Below are positions 1 to 8,559 of a DNA stretch of 64,000 nucleotides, piece after piece. Numbering within the stretch: the first letter of the stretch is position 1; each line of letters opens with the position of its first letter. A program made the translations under genes and the position numbers. Origin of the DNA: Crambe crambe (lineage: Eukaryota > Porifera > Demospongiae > Poecilosclerida > Crambeidae); NCBI GenBank assembly GCA_963924555.1, contig OZ004595.1, forward strand, positions 372,001 through 436,000. Reading direction: 5' to 3'. The notes beneath the pieces are model-generated. The model did not search any database. It had not been told where the DNA came from and saw only the letters and a list, made by a program, of their open reading frames with translations.

Positions 1-83
1 GTGCATCTATCTAGCAGTTATGTACTATGCTAACTATATAGTGTGTGGTCTGTATAAGTGACTGTAGTCAGCAAAGAGCTAGT

Positions 84-1880
84 TCATTTCCTTGGATTCA
101 GCAGTGGTGGATATTTACCTGAGGCTTGATCAAACTCCCTCTCGTTTCTATCAAATATCTCAACTGATCTCAAGTTGCTCACGTCTCCTTCTAGTCCACG
201 ACTCGCCATTCTGTTATACAGCTTGTGCAACTTCTGGCGAAAAAAGTACCAAATGAATATTGAAGTTGAACAAAGGCAAAACAGCACAAGAGAAATGGAT
301 ACACAGATATTTGCTGCAGCTAACCAGTGGCTGTCAAGATACGAGGTACTTGTGTCAGCTGAGAAGGTCACTATCATCAAGGTGAGCAAGAACATTACAA
401 AAATGTCCACCTTATTCTGGGAGCTCTTTTTGTATGGTTGAAACAGTGCAAATATAACAATGCCCAGTAGCAAAGTTATGATAAAAATGAAGGGGGCAAA
501 GATTACGGAGGCTGTTGCATATGCTATTAATAGAAATAAGAAACGAATCGATAAGAAAAAGGCCGAAAAGTATCTCATGTCATAAGGCTCTATCTTGTAG
601 CTGCCTTGGAAGGCATCCATGAAGATATGTAGTGCCTGGCATCTCCACCCCAAGCAGTTCAGACATTTCTGGAAGCAGCGACAGGGATAGAGGACTAGCA
701 GGAGGAAAGGGAGGAACACGAATACAAAGCCAAAAAAGATGGCGAGCACAGCAAATGGGAGATGTTCATGACCTAAATACTCTATATTGGCATCAGATAT
801 GAAGAACCGTTCCTTCAACTGTGAACCTGTCTCATCGTATGCTGGAGTGAAGCCCAAAATATTGAAGCTGATTGACAATATTTTCACATTTGATAACAGA
901 ATAAAAGTGGCAAATGTTTCGATGAGGGAAGTTCGTATGTTCCACTCCTTTTGGTAACATCCGAGACAAGATTTAAAAGGCTTCCATGCAAACTTTATGA
1001 GACGATAATCTCTGTCATACAATGTCACCATCACATAAGTCAAGAAGATTAAAATGAACGGATACAAGGCTGCAATATAATCAAGGGAAAAAATATGGAG
1101 GATAGTCAACTGTGGATGGAGACAGATGTGAGGATACACACCACGAAAGAAGTCCAAATTCAGTATGCCAAATATGGAAGTAAAGATTTTTATCACAACT
1201 GAAAAAGGGTGGTAGTAGACACTTCTTCTAGCATTAAGCCAGCCATCAATCACTTGTTGCCCAATAGGCGATAACAGGCACTGGATTATGAACACAATCC
1301 CATTCAGATGACTTGAAGCAATACTGACCCTCAGGGTCACCACGAGGAAATAAAAGACCGTCAGTGGTAGTAAGGATATTGCGAAATACTTGAACCAGTT
1401 CTTATAGCCGTAGTTGGTGCATTTTATGCAGCTGGTGTAGTGGTAGGAGTATGCGTCCAATCCGTAGCCATGTTTGCATCGACCACAGAAACGACCTTCA
1501 CGATGTGTATGTATGAACGTGATTGAAATGCCACACATTGCTTCATTGAATAATGTTCCATTAAGTGTGGAGTACCTCTCAATGGGATATACTGGTAATC
1601 TTGGATGTCCTTTATAGTAACAGGTGATCAAACATCTTCCAACAATGGTCTTATTTCTGTCCTGGTCCCAGTAAATACAGTAGCAAGTGTGCACATGAAG
1701 AAACGCATCACCTTCATAGCACTTCACTGCTCTGATTCTGTCAACTCCACAGGCATATGAACCATTGGGAGCACAAATTGACCATATTTTACGATCAATC
1801 TCCAAGTTTCCTTCTTCAGTGGAAGTGCTTGCAAGCATTACATTGCAAGCTAATAGCACACACGCCAAAAACATTTTCAC
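84..1880 (-). CDS. Multipass membrane protein with cysteine-rich ectodomain, copy 1
   Basis: A single-exon ORF of 598 aa whose function I do not recognise. It begins with a hydrophobic signal-peptide-like stretch (residues 1-20), followed by a ~150-residue extracellular segment with many cysteines and N-glycosylation sequons. That segment ends in a CGRCKHGYGL motif and a CxxC pair just before the first membrane helix. About eight to ten hydrophobic segments follow, then a short charged tail. The layout (Cys-rich head, CGxCxxGYG hinge, many helices) resembles uncharacterised receptor-like proteins that I associate with sponges; this is recollection and inference, not a search. It is almost identical to the gene at 2917-4725, with scattered substitutions and an intact frame, so both copies look functional. 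Alternatives are a transporter or an orphan GPCR-like receptor. Confidence 0.8.
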   Translation of the reverse strand: MKMFLACVLLACNVMLASTSTEEGNLEIDRKIWSICAPNGSYACGVDRIRAVKCYEGDAFLHVHTCYCIYWDQDRNKTIVGRCLITCYYKGHPRLPVYPIERYSTLNGTLFNEAMCGISITFIHTHREGRFCGRCKHGYGLDAYSYHYTSCIKCTNYGYKNWFKYFAISLLPLTVFYFLVVTLRVSIASSHLNGIVFIIQCLLSPIGQQVIDGWLNARRSVYYHPFSVVIKIFTSIFGILNLDFFRGVYPHICLHPQLTILHIFSLDYIAALYPFILIFLTYVMVTLYDRDYRLIKFAWKPFKSCLGCYQKEWNIRTSLIETFATFILLSNVKILSISFNILGFTPAYDETGSQLKERFFISDANIEYLGHEHLPFAVLAIFFGFVFVFLPFLLLVLYPCRCFQKCLNCLGWRCQALHIFMDAFQGSYKIEPYDMRYFSAFFLSIRFLFLLIAYATASVIFAPFIFIITLLLGIVIFALFQPYKKSSQNKVDIFVMFLLTLMIVTFSADTSTSYLDSHWLAAANICVSISLVLFCLCSTSIFIWYFFRQKLHKLYNRMASRGLEGDVSNLRSVEIFDRNEREFDQASGKYPPLLNPRK

Positions 1881-2175
1881 TTATCATAAAATCAAGTACA
1901 TCTGAATAGCTAGCTATAGATAGATAGATAGATGCCTGACCAGCCCTGCCAGCTAGATAGGTAGATCCTGCTTTTATGGTCAATGATGAAATAAAAACTC
2001 AAACGAGTGCAATAACTAAACATCTGTCTTGTACTTGTGTTTCTTTATCTGTTTTATTTTTTGTTATTTGTTATTAGTGCAAGGAGTACAGCTCAATAAA
2101 ATAAAATAAACCAGAGCTGTACACATACCGAAGGTTGAAGGACTTCAAAAACAAACTGCAAAAAGAAAAAAAATG
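1881..2175. other. Spacer between the two genes of the left copy
   Basis: AT-rich spacer. It contains a short GATA-type microsatellite (about 1917-1933) and one unit of the GCCTGACCAGCCCTG element that is expanded to about seven units in the right copy. No ORF or RNA gene seen. Confidence 0.6.
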
Positions 2176-2754
2176 TCAGTACACCTGGCTAGCTACTTTG
2201 GGTCTTGGAGTTCCATGGTTTCTGACTCCTGCTCCTGACTCTGATGCATCAGCCTCTGCCTTGCCTCCCAACTGTCCACACCAAAGCCAGTAACACATGA
2301 TGATTCCAACGTATAAGCCAAATATGGCAGCAAAGAAGTCAAAGAGAACAATGAACGCTGCAAACACTCGGACGTTGATCGCTGTGTTGATGACGAGACT
2401 CTTGATCATAAGTCCTCCACTGATCACTTGCAACACTCCAAACGACAAAACTGAGATCAAAACAAGAGCACAAAAATGCACAACTATCACCACTTGTTAG
2501 TTATACTGGCCATGCACTTCAGTAATCTCCCTCAGTAATCCCCTTCACATAGCACCACAAGTAGTACAGATGGAAGTGGTGAAGATTGCAAAGAAAAGGG
2601 CCACACTCATCAAGGCAACAGCTGTTGAAGAGTACCATACTGTTTGCTTCATTGTATAAATTCCTGTATGCCCATGAGCAAGAGAGAGATTTCCAAGGAC
2701 AATCAAAGACACTAGAAAAGAGTGATAGAAGAATGCTCTCCTACTGCACTGCAT
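2176..2754 (-). pseudogene. Broken copy of the four-helix membrane protein gene
   Basis: This is the left-copy counterpart of the intact gene at 5211-5810. The reading frame is split in two: a 5' part (2545-2754, beginning MQCSRRAFFYHSF) and a 3' part (2176-2493) that keeps helices 3 and 4. Compared with the intact copy I see about a dozen bases missing near 2690 (end of helix 1), altered sequence near 2640, a deletion near 2500 and a small insertion near 2515, plus a changed C-terminus. With several small indels this is best read as a pseudogene. A spliced rescue is not excluded, but no convincing introns are visible in the intact sister. Confidence 0.75.
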
Positions 2755-2916
2755 GGGTACCTCATAATTGTGATGTTATAACAAAATTGAATAAACAGAA
2801 GTGTATCACAAAGAATCACGCAGCACACTAAGTGTGCATCTATCTAGCAGTTATGTACTATGCTAACTATATAGTGTGTGGTCTGTACAAGTGACTGCAG
2901 TCAGCAAAGAGCTAGT

Positions 2917-4725
2917 TCATTTCCTTGGATTCAGCAGTGGTGGATATTTGCCTGAGGCTTGATCAAACTCCCTCTCGTTTCTATCAAATATCTCAACTGA
3001 TCTCAAGTTGCTCACGTCTCCTTCTAGTCCATGACTCGCCATTCTGCTATACAGCTTGTGCAACTTCTGGCGAAAAAAGTACCAAATGAATATTGAAGTT
3101 GAACAAAGGCAAAACAGCACAAGAGAAATGTATGTACAGATATTTGCTGCAGCTAACCAATGGCTGTCAAGATACGAGGTACTTGTGTCAGCCGAGAAGG
3201 TCACTATCATCAAGGTGAGCAAGAACATTACAAAAATGTCCAACTTATTCTGGGAGCTCTTTTTGTATGGTTGAAACAGTGCAAATATAACAATGCCCAG
3301 TAGCAAAATCATGACAAGAATGAAGGGGGCAAAGATTACAGAGGCTGTTGCGTATGTTATTAAAAGAAATAAGAAACGGATCAACAAGAAGAAGGCCGAA
3401 AAGTATCTCATGTCATAAGGCTCTATCTTGTAGCTGCCTTGGAAGGCATCCATGAAGATATGTAGTGCCTGGCATCTCCACCCCAAGCAGTTTAGACATT
3501 TCTGGAAGCAGCGACAAGGATAGAGGACCAGCAAGAGGAAAGGGAGGAACACAAATACAAAGCCGAAAAAGATTGCGAGCACAGCAAACGGGAGATGTTT
3601 GTGACCGAAATACTCGATATTGGCATCATTTAAGAAAAATCGTTCCTTCAACTGTGAACCTGTCTCATCATATGCTGGAATGAAAGCTAAAATATTGAAG
3701 CTGATTGACAATATTTTCACATTTGATAACAGAATGAAAGTAGCAAATGTTTCGATGAGGGAAGTTCGTATGTTCCACTCCTTTTGGTAACATCCGAGAC
3801 AAGATTTAAAAGGCTTCCATGCAAACTTTATGAGACGATAATCTCTGTCATACAATGTCACCATCACATAAGTCAAGAAGATTAAGATGAATGGATACAA
3901 GGCTGCAATATAATCGAGAGAAAAAATATGGAGGATAGTCAACTGCGGATGGAGACAGATGTGAGGATACACACCACGAAAGAAATCCAAATTCAGCATG
4001 CCAAATATGGAAGTAAAGATTTTTATCATAGCTGAAAAAAGGTGGTAGTTGACACTTCTTCTAGCATTAAGCCAGCTATCAATCACTTGTTGCCCAATAG
4101 GCGATAACAGGCACTGGATTATAAACACAATCCCATTCAGATGACTTGAAGCAATACTGACCCTCAGGGTCACCACGAGGAAATAAAAGACCGTCAGTGG
4201 TAGTAAGGATATTGCGAAATATTTGAGCCAGTTCTTATAGCCGTAGTTGGTGCATTTTATGCAGCTGGTGTAGTGGTAGGAGTATGCATCCAATCCGTAC
4301 CCATGTTTGCATCGACCACAGAAACGACCTTCACGATGTGTGTGTATGAACGTGATTGCAATGCCACACACTGCTTCATTGAATAATGTTCCATTCAATA
4401 TGGAGTACCTCTCAATTGGATATGACGTCAGATGACGCCCAATATAGTAACAGGTGATCAAACACCTTCCAACGATGGACTTATTTCTATCCTGGTCCCA
4501 GTAAACACAGTAGCAAGCATCAACATAAAGAGATGCATCACCTTCATAGCACTTCACTGCTCCAATTCTGTCAACTCCACAGGCATATGAACCATTGGGA
4601 GCACGAATTGACCATATTTTACGATCAATCTCCAAGTTTCCTTCTTCAATGGAAGTGCTCACAAGCATTACATTGCAAGCTAACAATTGGAATAGCACAC
4701 ACGCCAAAAACATTTCACTTATCAT
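2917..4725 (-). CDS. Multipass membrane protein with cysteine-rich ectodomain, copy 2
   Basis: A single-exon ORF of 602 aa, the tandem duplicate of the gene at 84-1880. The start at 4725 gives a hydrophobic leader slightly longer than that of copy 1 (a few extra residues, FQL, inserted). The ectodomain differs from copy 1 at a few positions, including a short divergent stretch near residue 90. The CGRCKHGYGL motif and all the membrane helices are conserved. Most differences are in the N-terminal ectodomain and a few helices, as expected for a recently duplicated surface protein. The function is unknown: a multipass receptor-like or transporter-like protein of the plasma membrane is inferred from topology only. 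Confidence 0.8.
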   Translation of the reverse strand: MISEMFLACVLFQLLACNVMLVSTSIEEGNLEIDRKIWSIRAPNGSYACGVDRIGAVKCYEGDASLYVDACYCVYWDQDRNKSIVGRCLITCYYIGRHLTSYPIERYSILNGTLFNEAVCGIAITFIHTHREGRFCGRCKHGYGLDAYSYHYTSCIKCTNYGYKNWLKYFAISLLPLTVFYFLVVTLRVSIASSHLNGIVFIIQCLLSPIGQQVIDSWLNARRSVNYHLFSAMIKIFTSIFGMLNLDFFRGVYPHICLHPQLTILHIFSLDYIAALYPFILIFLTYVMVTLYDRDYRLIKFAWKPFKSCLGCYQKEWNIRTSLIETFATFILLSNVKILSISFNILAFIPAYDETGSQLKERFFLNDANIEYFGHKHLPFAVLAIFFGFVFVFLPFLLLVLYPCRCFQKCLNCLGWRCQALHIFMDAFQGSYKIEPYDMRYFSAFFLLIRFLFLLITYATASVIFAPFILVMILLLGIVIFALFQPYKKSSQNKLDIFVMFLLTLMIVTFSADTSTSYLDSHWLAAANICTYISLVLFCLCSTSIFIWYFFRQKLHKLYSRMASHGLEGDVSNLRSVEIFDRNEREFDQASGKYPPLLNPRK

Positions 4726-4745
4726 AAAATCAAGTACATCTGAAC

Positions 4746-4986
4746 AGCTAGCTAGATAGATAGATGCCTGACCAGCCCTGCTAGCTAGACAGATAGATGC
4801 CTGACCAGCCCTGCTAGCTAGACAGATAGATGCCTGACCAGCCCTGCTAGCTAGACAGATAGATGCCTGACCAGCCCTGCTAGCTAGACAGATAGATGCC
4901 TGACCAGCCCTGCTAGCTAGACAGATAGATGCCTGACCAGCCCTGCTAGCTAGACAGATAGATAGATAGAAGCACGACCAGCCCTG
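4746..4986. repeat. 33-bp minisatellite
   Basis: About six near-perfect tandem copies plus a degenerate seventh of a 33-bp unit containing GATGCCTGACCAGCCCTGCT and a CTAGCTAGACAGATA segment. It lies just upstream of the minus-strand gene at 2917-4725. The left duplicate has only one unit at the equivalent place (about 1930-1960). Confidence 0.95.
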
Positions 4987-5210
4987 TTTTTATGGTCAAT
5001 GATGAAATAATGAATCAAAACTCTCAAACGGGTACAATAACTAAACATCTGTCTTGTACTTGTGTTTATTTATTTGTTTTGTTTTTGTTTTTGTTTAGTG
5101 CAAGGAGTACAGCTCAATGAAATAAACCAGAGCTGTACACATACTGAAGGTTGAAGGACTTCACAAACTGCAAAAAGAAGAAGAAGAAGAAAGTCAGTAC
5201 ACCCAGATAG

Positions 5211-5810
5211 CTATTCTGGGTCTTGGAGTTCCATGGTTTCTGACTCCTGTGCTTTTGCTCCTGACTTTGATGCATCAGCCTCTGTCTTGCCTCCCAACTG
5301 TCCACACCAAAGCCAGTAACACATGATGATTCCGGCGTACAAGCCAAATATGGCAGCAAAGAAGTCAAAGAGAACAATGAACACTGCAAACACTCGGACG
5401 TTGATCGCTGTGTTGATGACGAGACTCTTGATCATAAGTCCTCCACTGACCACTTGCAACACTCCAAACGATAAAACTGAGATCAAAACAAGAGCACAAA
5501 AACGTGCAACTATCGTCCACTTCAACCACTTGTCAGTTATACTGGCCATTTCAGTAATCTCCCTCAGTAATCCCCTTCGCATAGCACCAGTAACACAGAT
5601 GGTAATGGCAAAGACTGCAAAAGAAAGAGCCACACCCATCAAGGCCACAGCGGCTGAAGAGTAACGAGTGTCTGCTTCATCATATAAATTCCTGTATGCC
5701 CACGAGCAGGAGAGAGATATAATTGTGGCTCCTCCAAGAACAACTAAAGACACTAGAAAAGAGTAATAGAAGAACACTCTCCTATTGCACTGGATGTTTG
5801 TCTTCTTCAT
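5211..5810 (-). CDS. Four-helix (tetraspan-like) membrane protein
   Basis: A single-exon ORF of 199 aa of unrecognised family. Four hydrophobic segments lie at about residues 12-35, 48-75, 98-125 and 135-165. A short loop joins helices 1 and 2, a charged loop (RRGLLREITEM) joins helices 2 and 3, and there is a hydrophilic acidic C-tail. The topology resembles MS4A/tetraspan-type proteins, but I see no diagnostic tetraspanin CCG motif, so I do not assign it. It sits about 490 bp upstream of, and in the same direction as, the large membrane-protein gene, and the two were duplicated together. Its sister at 2176-2754 is broken. Confidence 0.75.
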   Translation of the reverse strand: MKKTNIQCNRRVFFYYSFLVSLVVLGGATIISLSCSWAYRNLYDEADTRYSSAAVALMGVALSFAVFAITICVTGAMRRGLLREITEMASITDKWLKWTIVARFCALVLISVLSFGVLQVVSGGLMIKSLVINTAINVRVFAVFIVLFDFFAAIFGLYAGIIMCYWLWCGQLGGKTEADASKSGAKAQESETMELQDPE

Positions 5811-6111
5811 CCTCCAGATGGCACATCATCTATCTATCTAGCTAGCTATCTAGCACTTTATATTGATCTGAAACAGAGATATTGGAGTTTCACACAAACC
5901 TTTCCTTCATGGGTGAGTGATGGGAAGTTATACTACACTTCTGGGAAGTGCACTTTCAGTACCTAGGAAACTGTAGCTGTCATCCTGCGCCTTAAATGCC
6001 ACGTGATCTCAAAGGGGGGGGGGGGGGGGGGAGGCTGAATTTCTGTTTCATAGGACAAGGTTCATTTGATCAGTTTGTGAGGGGTAAAATTCTTAGGCAA
6101 AGGCACCAACA

Positions 6112-6147
<36 letters not shown>

Positions 6148-6255
6148 GGAACTATTAGGTATAGTGCATTCCCCTTCAAGAATCTGATGACCACCCTATC
6201 AGGTGAATCACTAGACCAACATTTGCTTGTTTGTTTGTTTGTTTGTTTGTTTTAT
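5811..6255. other. Intergenic region with two long G runs
   Basis: No convincing gene. It holds a CTAGCTAG/TATCTATC-rich stretch (about 5828-5850), an 18-base G run (6014-6031), a 34-base G run (6113-6146) and a GTTT microsatellite (about 6225-6250). No remnant of a peptidase catalytic domain was recognised here, although it lies directly downstream of the truncated peptidase gene. Confidence 0.7.
6113..6146. repeat. Poly-G tract of 34 bases
   Basis: An uninterrupted run of G, partnered by an 18-base run at 6014-6031. Such runs can fold into G-quadruplexes and are also error-prone in sequencing and assembly, so the length may be inexact. Confidence 0.9.
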
Positions 6256-6256
6256 T
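6251..6256 (-). terminator. AATAAA polyadenylation signal of the truncated peptidase gene
   Basis: The minus strand reads AATAAA overlapping the last base of the TAA stop (6256-6258), so the 3' UTR is expected to be very short. Confidence 0.55.
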
Positions 6257-8376
6257 TATGCATAAAATATCATCCAACTAACCACTAGGCATTGGTCGCT
6301 GTTGCCTTGGTAAATGCAGAACTCGATGTAGGTCTGTGTTCTGTTGAGCCAACCCACATAGGAAGTGTTATCATCCATCCAACCAGCATAGGCCATGTAG
6401 TGCTCACTGGAAAGGATCATCAAATGTATTAACATAATTACCTAGCAACCCTGGTTCATACATACACGCAATGACTCACAATTCTGCTAGTCCTCCTGGT
6501 CCGAATGAAATGTTGGTAGACGGTGAGTCGATATCAGTCACATGTACGATTACTTGTGGATTGGTTGTGCCTGGCTGCATTTATATCACATGATTACATC
6601 ACATGACTATCATGTGACAATATGTAACTGAACCTTTGGGTAGCGGATAGTTTCTATGGTGTCATACTGGTTCTCTGCATCTCCATATTTGGGAAAGGAG
6701 TAGCTCTTAACAAAAGTATCGTCAAATCCTCCATACAACAACTTCTGACTGTTTGGAGACCACCAGAGGGCATGGTCGCTAGCTAAAACTTCCTCTGAAA
6801 AGAAAAATCTCAAAACATCACTACAACTCACACACTCTCAGATTACAGACTCGTACCTTCATATACCCAATCTGGCACACCATATGAAATCCCATTCTTG
6901 GATCCACCTGTTGTCACTGGAATGGGACTTGCATCCGATTGTGTAATCTCCAAAACGTAGATATTATAGTCCAGAACATATGCCTGCAGGGACATGATGA
7001 GAGGTCATAATCATAATCATATGATAAGCAAGTACAGTGGTAAGATATGCTATAGAGGAACCTCCGAATATTAGGGGACCCTTCCTCCCTCTCTGTAAAG
7101 AAGTTGTCATCTTTTGGAGGTCCTTTTGTGTAGAATGTACATATAGAAAGGTAGAGGTTTGGGCCGACGTTTGTCCTCTTTCGGAGTGTCCTTCATAGGA
7201 GGTTCTACTGTAATTAGCCCTTACAATTCTCTGGCCATTTGGACTCCAGGCTACATACTGAAACTGAAACCCATCCATGTTCTCTGGCTTAGTCAAATTC
7301 ACTGCCTCCCTAATTAAAGAAGATGAGAGTGAGATGGTATAGCTTCCATTGACATCAGGATCATTACCATGATAAAACAATGATCAAAGCTAGCTAAGCT
7401 AGTGAACAAAACTCAGTTTGCAATGACCACACCCAACTAACCACGCCCACTACTCACCGAGTTGCTAGGGAATAAAGGTAGTAGTCTGCAAGTGTGGAGT
7501 GTCGGTACACCCCCTTGGAGTTGGTGACCAATAGGATTGTCTCGTTATCTCCTCCCGTGAGGAAAGCAGGGGAAGGATCCACACGAGATACATTCCCCAA
7601 CTCATTACTTAATGACATCTATTAATATATATAATGTAGAAATGGATATTCAATAGTTAAAGTTTCTTATCATGATGATACCTTACCAGTTCATCAGCAT
7701 TTATCAAAGTCCGATTATTTCTTGAAGATGGATCATAAAGGATTACACCTATACTTGTTGACATGGAAATGAGCTGACTCCCTGTAATCATGGCACCCAT
7801 CTTGATAAGCTATCATGATGTTCTGTAGCTTACCTATCCATTTCCCCCCGTAAGATTTGGCAGCAAACTTGGGATCGAATACATCATCTAACGTCAACAC
7901 ATTCAATTTTGAATTCTTCCTAGCAGACAGCACTGCAGGCACAATATGGAGGAAAGAAATGGATGAAAGCAATACAATACCATAGGGAAAACCCCTCTAA
8001 TTAACCTGCAGCTCAGACCCACACACAAAAGCACTCCCTTTCTTGAGGCTGTGGGTAGTAGATTTGGTACCCCCTGGAATTTGTATGAAGCTTTCTGTTC
8101 ACCTGATAATGTAGTAGCAGTGGTGACAGCAATGATAATCAGGAGCACAAAAGCCACCAAGGAGACAACGATGGCTAGTCTGAAGGAGCGAGCCTTGAGG
8201 CAGGCCCTGGAGCTATACACCTCGCCATCTGGGGCGGAGTCCTGCAACATTGGGAGTCCTTGGCCATTAGAGTTTGCCTAGCTTTCTAGCTCATACACAC
8301 ACACCTCTCTTTTGACCAGTGCAGCTTTCTCTAAACCCGGACCTTGCTCTTCCATCTCTTCTTCTTCTCGGTCCAT
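6256..8376 (-). CDS. Dipeptidyl-peptidase-IV-like protein lacking the hydrolase domain
   Basis: Ten exons read in phase on the minus strand give about 394 aa. Exon borders are approximately 8305-8376, 8103-8241, 7834-7932, 7687-7781, 7458-7618, 7225-7309, 6857-6983, 6634-6794, 6480-6574 and 6256-6406. The product starts with a short acidic cytoplasmic tail (MDREEEEMEEQG), then a type II signal anchor (about residues 43-66), then the N-terminal part of the DPP4-family beta-propeller. It keeps the DWVYEEEV segment, which in DPP4 carries the glutamate pair that binds the substrate N-terminus, and the ALWWSPN motif that follows. The last exon runs into what looks like its own former splice donor (GTG|GTTAGT) and stops after LVVSWMIFYA. 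The rest of the propeller and the whole Ser-Asp-His alpha/beta-hydrolase domain are absent, so no peptidase activity is expected. It could be a pseudoenzyme, a decaying gene or an assembly break. Confidence 0.78.
7033..7212. mobile_element. MITE-like element, copy A
   Basis: An intronic insertion with imperfect terminal inverted repeats: the left end is TACAGTGG...GAACCTCC and the right end is GGAGGTTCTACTGTA. Related sequence occurs at 9260-9403 and 50052-50153. No coding capacity. Confidence 0.5.
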
Positions 8377-8559
8377 GTCAGTTAATAGGCCACGCCTCTA
8401 AAAGTCGGTAAAGTGTGATCATTCTAAAAAGCTTGGCAACAAAACTTAAAGGTACACAAAAGTTAATTATACGTGCATAAAACAATAACTCGGTATCAAT
8501 CTTAAATATGAGGACAAAAATTCACACAAATAGATGTTTTGAAGGTTCAGTGTAGAAGT

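Larger units (their letters stand above)
1..5830. repeat. Tandem segmental duplication of a two-gene unit
   Basis: Bases from 1 onward are nearly identical to bases from 2833 onward, including 3' flanking sequence, so the junction lies at about 2832/2833. Each copy carries, on the minus strand, a ~600-aa multipass membrane gene followed to its right by a four-helix membrane gene. The large ORF is intact in both copies. The small gene is intact only in the right copy (5211-5810). The spacers differ: the right copy holds an expanded 33-bp minisatellite where the left copy has a single unit. The left copy starts at the window edge, so further copies may lie outside. Confidence 0.93.

Noticed and set aside
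5996..6187. Short plus-strand frame of 63 codons with poly-Gly
   Set aside because: The glycine runs come from the poly-G tracts; there is no other coding evidence.
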